Part shown: piece after piece, positions 9,244 to 17,515 of the stretch
Position numbering within the stretch: the stretch's first letter is position 1
How the letters are laid out: every line of letters starts with the position of its first letter
Program-made: the position numbers and the translations under genes
Notes under the pieces: model-generated
Database searches by the model: none
The model's input: the letters and a program-made list of their open reading frames with translations, nothing else
What the model was told of the DNA's origin: nothing
Assembly: GCA_964587105.1 (NCBI GenBank)
Contig: CAZPKG010000004.1
Location: forward strand, 124,001-188,000
Direction: 5' to 3'
Length of the DNA stretch: 64,000 bases
Source: JABWCQ01 sp964587105
GTDB lineage: Bacteria; Electryoneota; RPQS01

Positions 9244-11088
9244 TTACGGCCTGTAGGCGCGGACTTGGAAGAACTGCGAGCCGACAAGCGGAGTGACGGT
9301 GTAGGAATCTACCGCTGATGTGCCGAGGATTGTGCCGTTCTCGATGATGCTATCCGGGACCGTGTGGCCGTAGATGATGAAGTTGGCGCGCGCCGGGCCA
9401 TTCCAACGCAAGTCAGCATTGGTGCCGTTGCTGTGAATGGTCAAGTTGGTCGGCGGGCAAACCCAATCATTCCAATAGACGTTGCCGAGATCTTGAGTAG
9501 AGTTAGCATCGTTGATCTCAAACGGACGATTGGCGACGCTTTCCCATTCTGTTCCGCCGGCGACGTGATAGCGGAATTTGTATTCTTGAACACGAACGGA
9601 ACCTGCCGGGAAGAGCACATCAAGTGTGTATTGCTGATCGAGATCGGCGTCGGTCATCACTTGACCATTCCAACCGTTGAAGGGACCGGCGACGCTCACA
9701 CTGTCGGGAGTGACACCGGCGCCGATTAAGCACTCGACATCACAACGGAAGGTAACGGTGACCGGATTGACGGTGGGATTGGGAATGACGTAGGTGACGG
9801 TGATGTCGGTGTTATCGACAAGCGAGAAGCTCTGGTTCGGGCCGACAATCAGCCAGTTGTTTTGCTCGTCAACAGCGCCCCACTCGAAGCTCGGCGTTCC
9901 GCCGTTGGGAACCATCTCGAAGCTGCGCGAGAAGACGTGGTCGCCGGGAGTAACGTCGCCGTTGGTGCCGTTGTCATAGAGTAAGACGTTGCCGCCAGCC
10001 CATGAAGGATCATGCTCATGATAGAAATTGAACGAGCCTTTCATAAAGATCGAGTCGTGCGTCGCGCCCGGATCTTCGACACGGAAGAGCACATCGGCAT
10101 AATTCGGAGAAGTCCAACCGAGTGAATCGAAATTGGGGTCAATGGGATTTCCTGCGACGTCGCTGATGCCAGACAGCAAAGCGATGTTGTAGGAGTTGCC
10201 ATCCACGAAGCCGCCGAAGTTCCAGATTCCGACTGTCAAATCGGTGACGTAGCGGAAACCCGTGAACGGCCAGCCGCCGGGAACGTAATAGGATGAATTG
10301 TTCATGCGAACGGGATTCATCGGCTCATTGAAGAGCAGCTCGACTGAACGGCGGTCAATTTGATGAACGGACAAGAGACGCGGGGCGACAGCGTCGCCAT
10401 ACGCGGTTTGAATGCTGTAGGCAAATTGCGCGCTCAGCGGATGCGCGACTGCGGCGTTGTCACTGGGGAAGGTTGCTTGCTCTGGAAGACAGGCGACACC
10501 GCCTTGTGAATCCCACGCCGGACGGAGCCACATCGAGATGTTCAAAATCGTTCCGAAACCGGGCGTGCCGATTTGATTCTTGCGAATGGCAACTTCAGTC
10601 CACTGCGATCCACCGCCCGCATCCGTCGTGATTTCGGGCTGCTGCACCCAAGAGGTGATGGTCCACGTGTTCAACCCGGTGAATTGGGAATTCTGGTTGT
10701 CAGTGTTCCACTGCATGACGAGATCGTACTCAGGTTTGAAGGGGTGCGTGTAGGCCACGTTACTTGCTCCCCAGCACGCGAAGGTACCGCCAACAGCGGT
10801 GCTTCCAACGTCAAAGACGATGTGCACGTGCACACTCTTGCCGTCAGTCCATGGATCATTGTCAGCATCGTAACCGAAATAAACGTATTCGGCGTCATCG
10901 GTGACATACAAGCCGCCGTCGAGATTGAACTCGATGGGGAGGGCTTGTGAGGTTGTGCTGTGGTCAGGGACGGCGCCCCAACCGGCATCTTTTACGCCGT
11001 CAATTACCGGCGTGAACGACGGAACCGCATAAGCGGCTGCTGCGGCGCAGAATAAAGCCGCCGCAAACATCTTTCGCATTGCTTTCAT
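9244..11088 (-). CDS. Exported starch-binding-like protein (DOMON/CBM, CBM20/48-like and FN3 domains)
   Basis: The start at 11088 is set by AAGGAG 6-7 nt upstream, giving 614 residues with a signal peptide (MKAMRKMF...AYA). Residues about 22-220 resemble the glucodextranase C-terminal/CBM9-like fold ('VIDGVKDAGW...VYFGYDADNDPW') that binds carbohydrate. A middle Ig-like domain of the SbsA type ('VELLFNEPMN') follows. A starch-binding-like module around residues 440-540 carries the 'GPFNGWNG' signature and 'YKFRYHVAGGTEWE'. The protein ends in an FN3-like domain (FFQVRAYRP) with no PNPFNP tail. It is the last gene of the starch locus, 61 nt behind a GH57 enzyme with a similar tail architecture. 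It has no catalytic domain. I infer a role in binding starch or maltodextrin in the periplasm or at the surface. Confidence 0.78.
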   Translation of the reverse strand: MKAMRKMFAAALFCAAAAAYAVPSFTPVIDGVKDAGWGAVPDHSTTSQALPIEFNLDGGLYVTDDAEYVYFGYDADNDPWTDGKSVHVHIVFDVGSTAVGGTFACWGASNVAYTHPFKPEYDLVMQWNTDNQNSQFTGLNTWTITSWVQQPEITTDAGGGSQWTEVAIRKNQIGTPGFGTILNISMWLRPAWDSQGGVACLPEQATFPSDNAAVAHPLSAQFAYSIQTAYGDAVAPRLLSVHQIDRRSVELLFNEPMNPVRMNNSSYYVPGGWPFTGFRYVTDLTVGIWNFGGFVDGNSYNIALLSGISDVAGNPIDPNFDSLGWTSPNYADVLFRVEDPGATHDSIFMKGSFNFYHEHDPSWAGGNVLLYDNGTNGDVTPGDHVFSRSFEMVPNGGTPSFEWGAVDEQNNWLIVGPNQSFSLVDNTDITVTYVIPNPTVNPVTVTFRCDVECLIGAGVTPDSVSVAGPFNGWNGQVMTDADLDQQYTLDVLFPAGSVRVQEYKFRYHVAGGTEWESVANRPFEINDANSTQDLGNVYWNDWVCPPTNLTIHSNGTNADLRWNGPARANFIIYGHTVPDSIIENGTILGTSAVDSYTVTPLVGSQFFQVRAYRP

Positions 11089-11149
11089 GTTTTCTCCTTT
11101 TTCCATTGCATCAGACTGTAGTGAATAAATCGAAGTATGCTAATCCGTG

Positions 11150-14100
11150 CTAAATTCCACCGCGAGCGCGAACGTAGTAGAAGGCGGTCGCACCGGGCAG
11201 AGGTGTTGAATCATCGAAGGTTGTAGTAGTTGTTGAAGTCAACAACGTGTAGGGTCCATCGGAACTTGCGGCGCGGTAGATGTCGTACGTATGAGCAGTC
11301 GGAATCGCATTCCACTGCAAACGCGGCGCACTGTTCTCCCATGAGATGACAAGATCGTCAACGGCAAGGGGGTTATTAACCAAAACATCTTTGGTGCGCA
11401 CGCCCATCAACGGCAGAGGGCCGGAAGTATAAGGCGGATAAATTCGGTAGAACTGCGACAACGTAACCAAAGTGCCTGTTGGGTTACCCGGCGGTAATGC
11501 ACGCGTTGTGATACTGTTGTTTTCCTGCGTAACATGGAAAGAGAGCGCGATGCCAGTGGGATTTCCGAGGTCTGCCCACGGAATGCGCATTTCAGTAAAT
11601 GGAACAGTGGCCCAGCCGTTATAGCTAGTTGCACCGTGCTGGCCGAAATTCAAATAGGTCCATGCCGCGCCATTCCAATGATTCACTTGAATATTGCCGG
11701 GGCCGCCTTCTATGGCTATTTGATACTCTATCTTGAACGGGTTGGCAAATTGCACACGGCCCCACGAGTCGGTGGTCGCGCCGGAATTGTTTGTTTGGTT
11801 GACGTCAATGTTGACGAACAGATCACCTGTGTTCAAATCTTTGCGCCAGTAACCGATATAGAGCGCGAGCGAGTCCCATGTGATAGTGAGCGTGTCCGTC
11901 GTCGCGATAAGGCACTCATTGGGGACATCAAAATCCTGCGTGCCGTCGATCACGATAGTATGCGGGGTGAGGCCGTTGGGAACGCTTAAATTTGCAGAAT
12001 CAAAATCCGGATCTACGACATTGCCATTGACGTCCGTCACATTGATGACGTTAACGACTCCACTCTCGCCGCCGGAAAGATTAGGCGATACTGTCAAGCG
12101 AATCTTAGTCCAATCAGCTTGACGGACTGCGGCAATCACCGAATGAGAATTTGCAAAGCCTGTCAGTGACCAATTGGAAATCGTCTCCGCAAGAGCTTCG
12201 TTGACGGCCTCGTTAAAGGTCAACTCGATTGTCGTATTGTTGATGAAGGCGGCTTGAGCGTTCAGGCGTGGGCCGAAACTGTCAAGGTTTAGCAAGGAGA
12301 GCGCATCGAGTTCGGCAATACGGCCATTCAGATCGGGAGCGGAAGTGGGTCCGGCGTAGAGCAAATATTCAAACTCGCCGTGACCGCGCAACTCATCACC
12401 TTTCAGCAACGTGCCGCTGAACTCGGTAATATGTGACGTGCCGCCGTTGTTTCGAACAAGCGCGCCGGTTGCTCCTGTGTTGGGATTACGATAACCTGAA
12501 TATGCTAAGTCGGGATCCCAGACGCGTTCCATCTCGGCATCCCATATCAGACCGAGCAGATCGGGAGTGAAGCCGTGGCGAATATAGCAATCTTGATTTC
12601 CGACGTTATACTTAGCCGTCAAGTAGGGATTGCCGGGAGATACTTCAATAGTTTTCTCAACGGAACCAAAACTCATGCGAATCTTGGCGTATGAAATTGA
12701 ACTTGAATCAATCGAAAGCGCGTAGAGATTGTTACGATAGGTGGGGCTGACGTCCGCGAAGGCGGCTTGATGATTGTTCGAGCCGGGCTCGTCGTAGTCG
12801 CCGTCAGTCTCAGCCCAATAGGTATTGTCGCTGCCAACGATGGAGAAATTTTCACCTCCGGGGCCTTTGCTGAAAATGTACTGCGCGCGTCCGCCGATGG
12901 ATTCAAAAACTGCAAAGACGCGATCATTATGGATGATTAGTTCATCCACGCCGTCAACGTCAATGTCAAAGAAATAAGTTGAGCAGGTGTTGGCATAAAG
13001 TCCAGCCGCCCACCGCGCTGCTTCGGCATATACAGCGGCGTTCTTGATATGCGCGCTGTACCGATGCTGCCAACCGCTGATAGGGCCACCCATATAATCG
13101 TGCCACGCGGTTTCGTGCAAATTCGTCATCAGTACATACCACGCGGTTTCCGAGAGGTTGTTGTTCGGAACGGTCAGCAGCTGATTGTAAACAGTCGTCC
13201 AGATATTTCCGTAGTTCCAACCGGGAGTATGATGATCTGAAAGTGAAATCGTTCCGGCCCAATCGCCATACCAACTGTTGTTGGAGCCGCCGTAGCCTTG
13301 ATCGCCGCCGATTAGGCCATAGGTTCCGTTGCCGACCTCAATACCGTTGCCATTGAAATCAGGATTGTTGATGGCATTGTCGAGTTTCCAAAGATCAACT
13401 GCGGGATAGTTATCGGCGGCCCAGTTGACAACTTGCGAATAGTTCTCTAAACAATCCGGACAATTGAAGTCGGCCATTTCAGATGCGGCTTCCCAATCGG
13501 TGCCGTAAACGACAATCTGATAGCGACCTGTGCCCTGAATCTGTGCAATGGCCGCGCCGGGGTTGTAGTGGCAATTACCCGTGAACTCACCATCAATTGG
13601 AATCACGCGCAACACGACACCGGAGCCATTGTTCATCCAATGAATCTTGCGATCGCTCTGACCTGCTACATGCGGCCAATCATCGAGAATAACCGCATTG
13701 ATGCCATGTTGTACCCAATTGTCACCCAGCCACGGATCATTCAAGTGCGCATCAGGATAGTGTCCCTGCGCGTTCCACACGCGTTCGGGAATCCATGCAA
13801 CGTGCGCATCATAGTTCAATTTGTAGCTGATTAGGTCTTGCTCAACATTAACCGCCCAGTTGTTCATATTATCCGTTACGAACGGCATGATGTGCTGAGC
13901 GTAAGCCGAACCAAGTACACCGAGCCAACCTTCGGTGATGCCGTCGCGCATCCACTGCAGGAACGGTTTATCATACCAATCGGCGGCGGTGATTAGCGTA
14001 CCGGAGAGATGAAAGTTACCGGGGACTTGGCGCGCTTGATGAAGTTCTAAAATTTCGTCGAAACCTTCCGTGCCGTTCTGCCCGCGAAAAACGTCCGTGT

Positions 14101-14599
14101 AGGTCAGTCCTTGATTGCCATGATGCACCATCGCGGCATTCCCGACGTCGCCGTCAAGCGAATTATGCGTGTCACGGTTCCAGTTGATGTAATCGGCAAT
14201 CTGATTGTCAACAAGTGTTTCAACAAAAATAGACTTTACACCCGACCAGTCGGAGGGTCGCGCAATGGCCCACTCAAGCACACCGCGATAGTTTGCTTCT
14301 GAGACTTGCTGATCCGAATTGTCGCTGCCCTTGAGGCGAGCGATCATGCCTTTGTTGTCAGTGACGTCCCACTGCACGTCCGCCAATCCCAGCCAATCCG
14401 AGCGCAAGGTTGTTTTGCAGTAGATGGAATCGGCGTCTTCGCGGTAGAAAAGATTACAGAGATCCGCATCGCCGCGCTTGATTTCGTTTATGTCGTCCTT
14501 TGCCAGCCAATGCGCGAGCTTCCAGGGCGTGTCGGTGTAGGCACGCTCCGCTTGTGCCGCAGATGCCATCAGCAGTAAGAGTAAAATAATCTTCTTCAT
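11150..14599 (-). CDS. Exported glycoside hydrolase family 57 enzyme with accessory domains
   Basis: I choose ATG 14599, 7 nt after the permease stop, with AAAGGA in front; a GTG at 14620 overlapping that stop is less likely. The protein has 1149 residues with a signal peptide (MKKIILLLLLMASAAQA). The catalytic part covers about residues 20-640. GH57 hallmarks are a His-containing first motif (NFHLSGTL), WIPERVW with the presumed nucleophile Glu272, and GTDWEAASE with a candidate acid/base Asp368. GH57 enzymes are alpha-retaining amylases, amylopullulanases or 4-alpha-glucanotransferases. An SbsA-like Ig domain ('ELTFNEAVNE'), a glucodextranase-C/DOMON-like domain and a C-terminal FN3 domain (FYYVRARGGI) follow. 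It sits directly behind malG-like and malF-like genes, so its likely substrate is imported maltodextrin. The exact specificity cannot be read from sequence. Confidence 0.85.
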   Translation of the reverse strand: MKKIILLLLLMASAAQAERAYTDTPWKLAHWLAKDDINEIKRGDADLCNLFYREDADSIYCKTTLRSDWLGLADVQWDVTDNKGMIARLKGSDNSDQQVSEANYRGVLEWAIARPSDWSGVKSIFVETLVDNQIADYINWNRDTHNSLDGDVGNAAMVHHGNQGLTYTDVFRGQNGTEGFDEILELHQARQVPGNFHLSGTLITAADWYDKPFLQWMRDGITEGWLGVLGSAYAQHIMPFVTDNMNNWAVNVEQDLISYKLNYDAHVAWIPERVWNAQGHYPDAHLNDPWLGDNWVQHGINAVILDDWPHVAGQSDRKIHWMNNGSGVVLRVIPIDGEFTGNCHYNPGAAIAQIQGTGRYQIVVYGTDWEAASEMADFNCPDCLENYSQVVNWAADNYPAVDLWKLDNAINNPDFNGNGIEVGNGTYGLIGGDQGYGGSNNSWYGDWAGTISLSDHHTPGWNYGNIWTTVYNQLLTVPNNNLSETAWYVLMTNLHETAWHDYMGGPISGWQHRYSAHIKNAAVYAEAARWAAGLYANTCSTYFFDIDVDGVDELIIHNDRVFAVFESIGGRAQYIFSKGPGGENFSIVGSDNTYWAETDGDYDEPGSNNHQAAFADVSPTYRNNLYALSIDSSSISYAKIRMSFGSVEKTIEVSPGNPYLTAKYNVGNQDCYIRHGFTPDLLGLIWDAEMERVWDPDLAYSGYRNPNTGATGALVRNNGGTSHITEFSGTLLKGDELRGHGEFEYLLYAGPTSAPDLNGRIAELDALSLLNLDSFGPRLNAQAAFINNTTIELTFNEAVNEALAETISNWSLTGFANSHSVIAAVRQADWTKIRLTVSPNLSGGESGVVNVINVTDVNGNVVDPDFDSANLSVPNGLTPHTIVIDGTQDFDVPNECLIATTDTLTITWDSLALYIGYWRKDLNTGDLFVNIDVNQTNNSGATTDSWGRVQFANPFKIEYQIAIEGGPGNIQVNHWNGAAWTYLNFGQHGATSYNGWATVPFTEMRIPWADLGNPTGIALSFHVTQENNSITTRALPPGNPTGTLVTLSQFYRIYPPYTSGPLPLMGVRTKDVLVNNPLAVDDLVISWENSAPRLQWNAIPTAHTYDIYRAASSDGPYTLLTSTTTTTFDDSTPLPGATAFYYVRARGGI

Positions 14600-14606
14600 G
14601 TGCAGA

Positions 14607-15425
14607 CTATCCTTTAACACTTCCGAGCGTCAACCCGGAGACTAACCATTTTGACAGTTTCATAAACAACAAAATCACGGGAATGCTGACAACAATCGAA
14701 CCAGCGGCATAGAGACCCCACTCGGTCGTCATACTCGATTGGAATTGTTTAAGCCCAATCGGCAGAGTGTACATGTCTTCGGTCAATAGCACTTGCGCGG
14801 CGACGACGTATTCGCTCCAAGCGGTCAGGAAGCTGAACAGCGCGGTGATGACGAGTGCCGGCGCCGCAAGGGGTAAGATCACAAGGTAGAACGTCTTGAA
14901 TCGACTTGCTCCGTCAAGCATGGCGGCTTCTTCCAATTCACGCGGGATTGTATCGTAGTAGCCCTTCATTTGCCAGACTGTGAACGGCAAAGCGGTGGCT
15001 GAATAAACCACCATCAAGCCGATATAAGAATTGATCAGGCCAAGCTTGGCAAGCATCAAGAACAACGGAAGCAACAACATCGTGGCCGGAAACATCTGCG
15101 TAATCAACAGCAGGCTCATGCCGACTTTGTAACCGGGAAAGCGAAAACGCGAGAACGCATAGCCTGCCGTTGAGGCAAGCGCGGTGGCGAAGATCGTAAC
15201 TGCCGCAGCAACAAGCGTGCTGTTCAGGAGCCAGCGCAAAAACGGCCGCTCGGTGAACAGCAAAACGTAGTTGTTAAATGTCGCATCTTTGGGAATAATC
15301 TCGAGCGACGTGGATAGCAATCTGTCAGCGGGCCGGAGCGAGACCGTAACCACAGTGAGCACAGGGTAAAGTGTGAGCACCGTGACGACGCAGAGGATGA
15401 CGAAGAGAATTGCTTTCTTAATCAT
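14607..15425 (-). CDS. ABC sugar transporter permease, MalG type
   Basis: The protein has 272 residues and six predicted membrane segments. It carries the cytoplasmic EAA loop of binding-protein-dependent permeases ('EEAAMLDGASRFKTFYLVILPLAAP'), which docks on the ATPase. Length and sequence fit the CUT1 family MalG/LacG half-permease for oligosaccharides. A strong ribosome site (GGAGG, 8 nt before ATG) lies in the end of the malF-like gene, whose stop is 3 nt upstream. The partner ATPase is the MsmK-like gene at 19740, which is separated from it by a GH57 gene and the binding protein. Confidence 0.93.
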   Translation of the reverse strand: MIKKAILFVILCVVTVLTLYPVLTVVTVSLRPADRLLSTSLEIIPKDATFNNYVLLFTERPFLRWLLNSTLVAAAVTIFATALASTAGYAFSRFRFPGYKVGMSLLLITQMFPATMLLLPLFLMLAKLGLINSYIGLMVVYSATALPFTVWQMKGYYDTIPRELEEAAMLDGASRFKTFYLVILPLAAPALVITALFSFLTAWSEYVVAAQVLLTEDMYTLPIGLKQFQSSMTTEWGLYAAGSIVVSIPVILLFMKLSKWLVSGLTLGSVKG

Positions 15426-15428
15426 GTC

Positions 15429-16304
15429 TTATGCCTCCGCCTTGTCGCGCATCCGCTTCATGAAAGTCACAGAGAAAAGTACAAGTAAGAGGAAAATAAT
15501 CATCGAACCTGCGGCGGCGTAACCATAGCGATAGAGATTGAATGCCGCGCGATAGACATACGACACGAGAATATGAGTTTGATCGGCAGGCTCGCCGCCG
15601 TTGGAGACGAGCCAGACGATATCCACCTTATTAAACGTCCAGACAAAACCGAGAATCACCGCCGGAGTGAGCACGGGAACCAGCATCGGCAGCGTGATTG
15701 TTTTGAAGCGCTGCCACGAAGAGGCGCCGTCAATCATCGCGGCCTCGTATAGCTCCTTTGGAATACTCTGCAACCCGCCGAGAGCGACGACCATCATAAA
15801 CGGGAACCCGAGCCACACGTTGGTAATCACGCAGGCCGCGAACGTGCCAATGGGATCATTAAGCCATTGTATGGGCGATTGCGCGAAGACTTTGGTGAGA
15901 ATCAGATTAACCGCGCCATACTCATAGTGAAACATTCCGCGCCATGTTAAGGCGGTGACAACGGCGGGAATGGCCCACGGAAGGATCAACAGCGTGCGGA
16001 ACATCCGTTTGCCGGGGACGTTTTCGTGCAGAATAACCGCGAGCGCAACGCCAATGGTGACGTGGAAAAAGACATTGAAGATCGTCCACATCATGGTTTT
16101 GCCGAGCACGGTGTAGAAGGTTGTGTCGGTAAAGACCTTTTCATATTGACGCGGCCCGATCAATTCCCAATCATGAATGTGCAAGAGGCTCATGTTGGAA
16201 AAAGAGAGAAAGATATTGTAGAGGAATGGCCAAATCACGACCAACGCCACCACGACAGCGGCAGGCGCGACCATCCACATTGCAAAATTGCGATCTCTAT
16301 TCAT
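15429..16304 (-). CDS. ABC sugar transporter permease, MalF/LacF type
   Basis: The protein has 291 residues and six membrane segments. It has the EAA loop 'YEAAMIDGASSWQRFKTITLPMLVPVL'. It is of the short LacF/UgpA type and lacks the long periplasmic loop of E. coli MalF. The ATG overlaps the last 8 nt of the binding-protein gene, so translation is probably coupled. With the MalG-like permease it forms the CUT1 channel in the inner membrane. The substrate is inferred from the surrounding alpha-glucan enzymes to be maltose or maltodextrin. Confidence 0.93.
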   Translation of the reverse strand: MNRDRNFAMWMVAPAAVVVALVVIWPFLYNIFLSFSNMSLLHIHDWELIGPRQYEKVFTDTTFYTVLGKTMMWTIFNVFFHVTIGVALAVILHENVPGKRMFRTLLILPWAIPAVVTALTWRGMFHYEYGAVNLILTKVFAQSPIQWLNDPIGTFAACVITNVWLGFPFMMVVALGGLQSIPKELYEAAMIDGASSWQRFKTITLPMLVPVLTPAVILGFVWTFNKVDIVWLVSNGGEPADQTHILVSYVYRAAFNLYRYGYAAAGSMIIFLLLVLFSVTFMKRMRDKAEA

Positions 16305-17514
16305 TCATCTCTCGAATCTTCTGTTCGGCGTCGTGCTGCATTTTCGCAGCGGCGGCTTCGGGAGTCAGATAACCTCCGAGCACGCTTTGATAAGACGAGC
16401 GCATGGCGTCCCACACGGCGCGTAGCTCGGGCACGATCGGCATTGCCTTGCCGACGTCGAACTGTGACAGGCTCTCGGCAACATGCGGGCGTGAAACGTA
16501 ATTGGAATCGGCGCGCACGGCAAGAGAACTGGGAATAATTCCCGTGGCTTCAACGAACTGCTGTTGGACGCTATCGCTCAACAAGTACTTCAGTAGCTCC
16601 ACAGCAGCGGCGAGTTCTTTACCGTTGCTATGCACGTTGATGGAATATCCTAATGGTGAAACCATCGGCGCCGGCCACAATCCCGTCGAGGTGACTTGCG
16701 GGATACGAGCGATGCCATAGTCAATTCCGGCTGCGCCGTAGCCGCTCCACGACCACGGCCCGTTGATGAGCATCGCGGCGCGCCCTTCCTTGAACAGGGC
16801 GTCAGCGGTGTTGTAATCACAATCCGGCGGAACCATTTTGTATTCGTCACGCAATGACCGCACGAATCGAAATGCGTTTGCAGCGGATGCCGTATTCAGC
16901 GTCGGATTGGCATTGTCGTCAAGCACCCATCCACCGAATCCCGACAGCCACGGGATAAAAAAGAATGGCTCGGTGAAATTCCACACAAGGCCCCATTGAT
17001 CGGTGACGCCATCGCCGTTCAGATCCTTGGTAACCTCTTTGCCTATGCGGATGAGTTCATCTGTATTTTGCGGCGGAACCGGCATGAGTTTCTTATTGTA
17101 AACCAACGCAAGATGATTGCCGATGCGGTCTGCAAGTTGGTAGGTTCTTCCTTTGAATTTCACAACCGCGCGCTCGTCAAAACGAGTTAACTCAGAAGTT
17201 GTGAAATACTCATCGAGCGGTCGAACGAACTGCATCGTAGCCAGCGGGCCGACCTGATCAGATGGGCCATACACCAAGTCAGGGCCAAGTCCTGCGAGCG
17301 CCGCCGACTGATAGTTCGAGCGCAATTCTTCAGTCTCTTTGTAGATAACTTCGATTTCGACGGCTGGGTTTTTGGCATCGTATGCAGAAACAACACGCGT
17401 CAGGACGGCGCGGTCTTCAGGCTGCATTTGATGCCACAGTTGTATGCGCGTAACGCCGTCGTCTTTGGTACAACCTAACAGCAACAACAAACACGATAGA
17501 AGAACGGCTCGCAC
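16297..17514 (-). CDS. Sugar ABC transporter substrate-binding lipoprotein, MalE type
   Basis: The protein has 405 residues and starts at a GTG one base after the stop of the GH57 gene. The N-terminus is a lipoprotein signal (LLLGC, Cys15 as the lipidated residue), so the protein is membrane-tethered in the periplasm. The rest is a solute-binding protein of the extracellular family 1 type ('IQLWHQMQPEDRAVLTRVVSAYDAKNP', 'GLGPDLVYGPSDQV', 'KEGRAAMLINGPWSWSGY'). It would deliver maltodextrin to the two permeases encoded immediately downstream. A lipid anchor on a Gram-negative MalE-type protein is uncommon in the E. coli model but frequent elsewhere. Confidence 0.92.
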   Translation of the reverse strand: MRAVLLSCLLLLLGCTKDDGVTRIQLWHQMQPEDRAVLTRVVSAYDAKNPAVEIEVIYKETEELRSNYQSAALAGLGPDLVYGPSDQVGPLATMQFVRPLDEYFTTSELTRFDERAVVKFKGRTYQLADRIGNHLALVYNKKLMPVPPQNTDELIRIGKEVTKDLNGDGVTDQWGLVWNFTEPFFFIPWLSGFGGWVLDDNANPTLNTASAANAFRFVRSLRDEYKMVPPDCDYNTADALFKEGRAAMLINGPWSWSGYGAAGIDYGIARIPQVTSTGLWPAPMVSPLGYSINVHSNGKELAAAVELLKYLLSDSVQQQFVEATGIIPSSLAVRADSNYVSRPHVAESLSQFDVGKAMPIVPELRAVWDAMRSSYQSVLGGYLTPEAAAAKMQHDAEQKIREMNE

Positions 17515-17515
17515 G

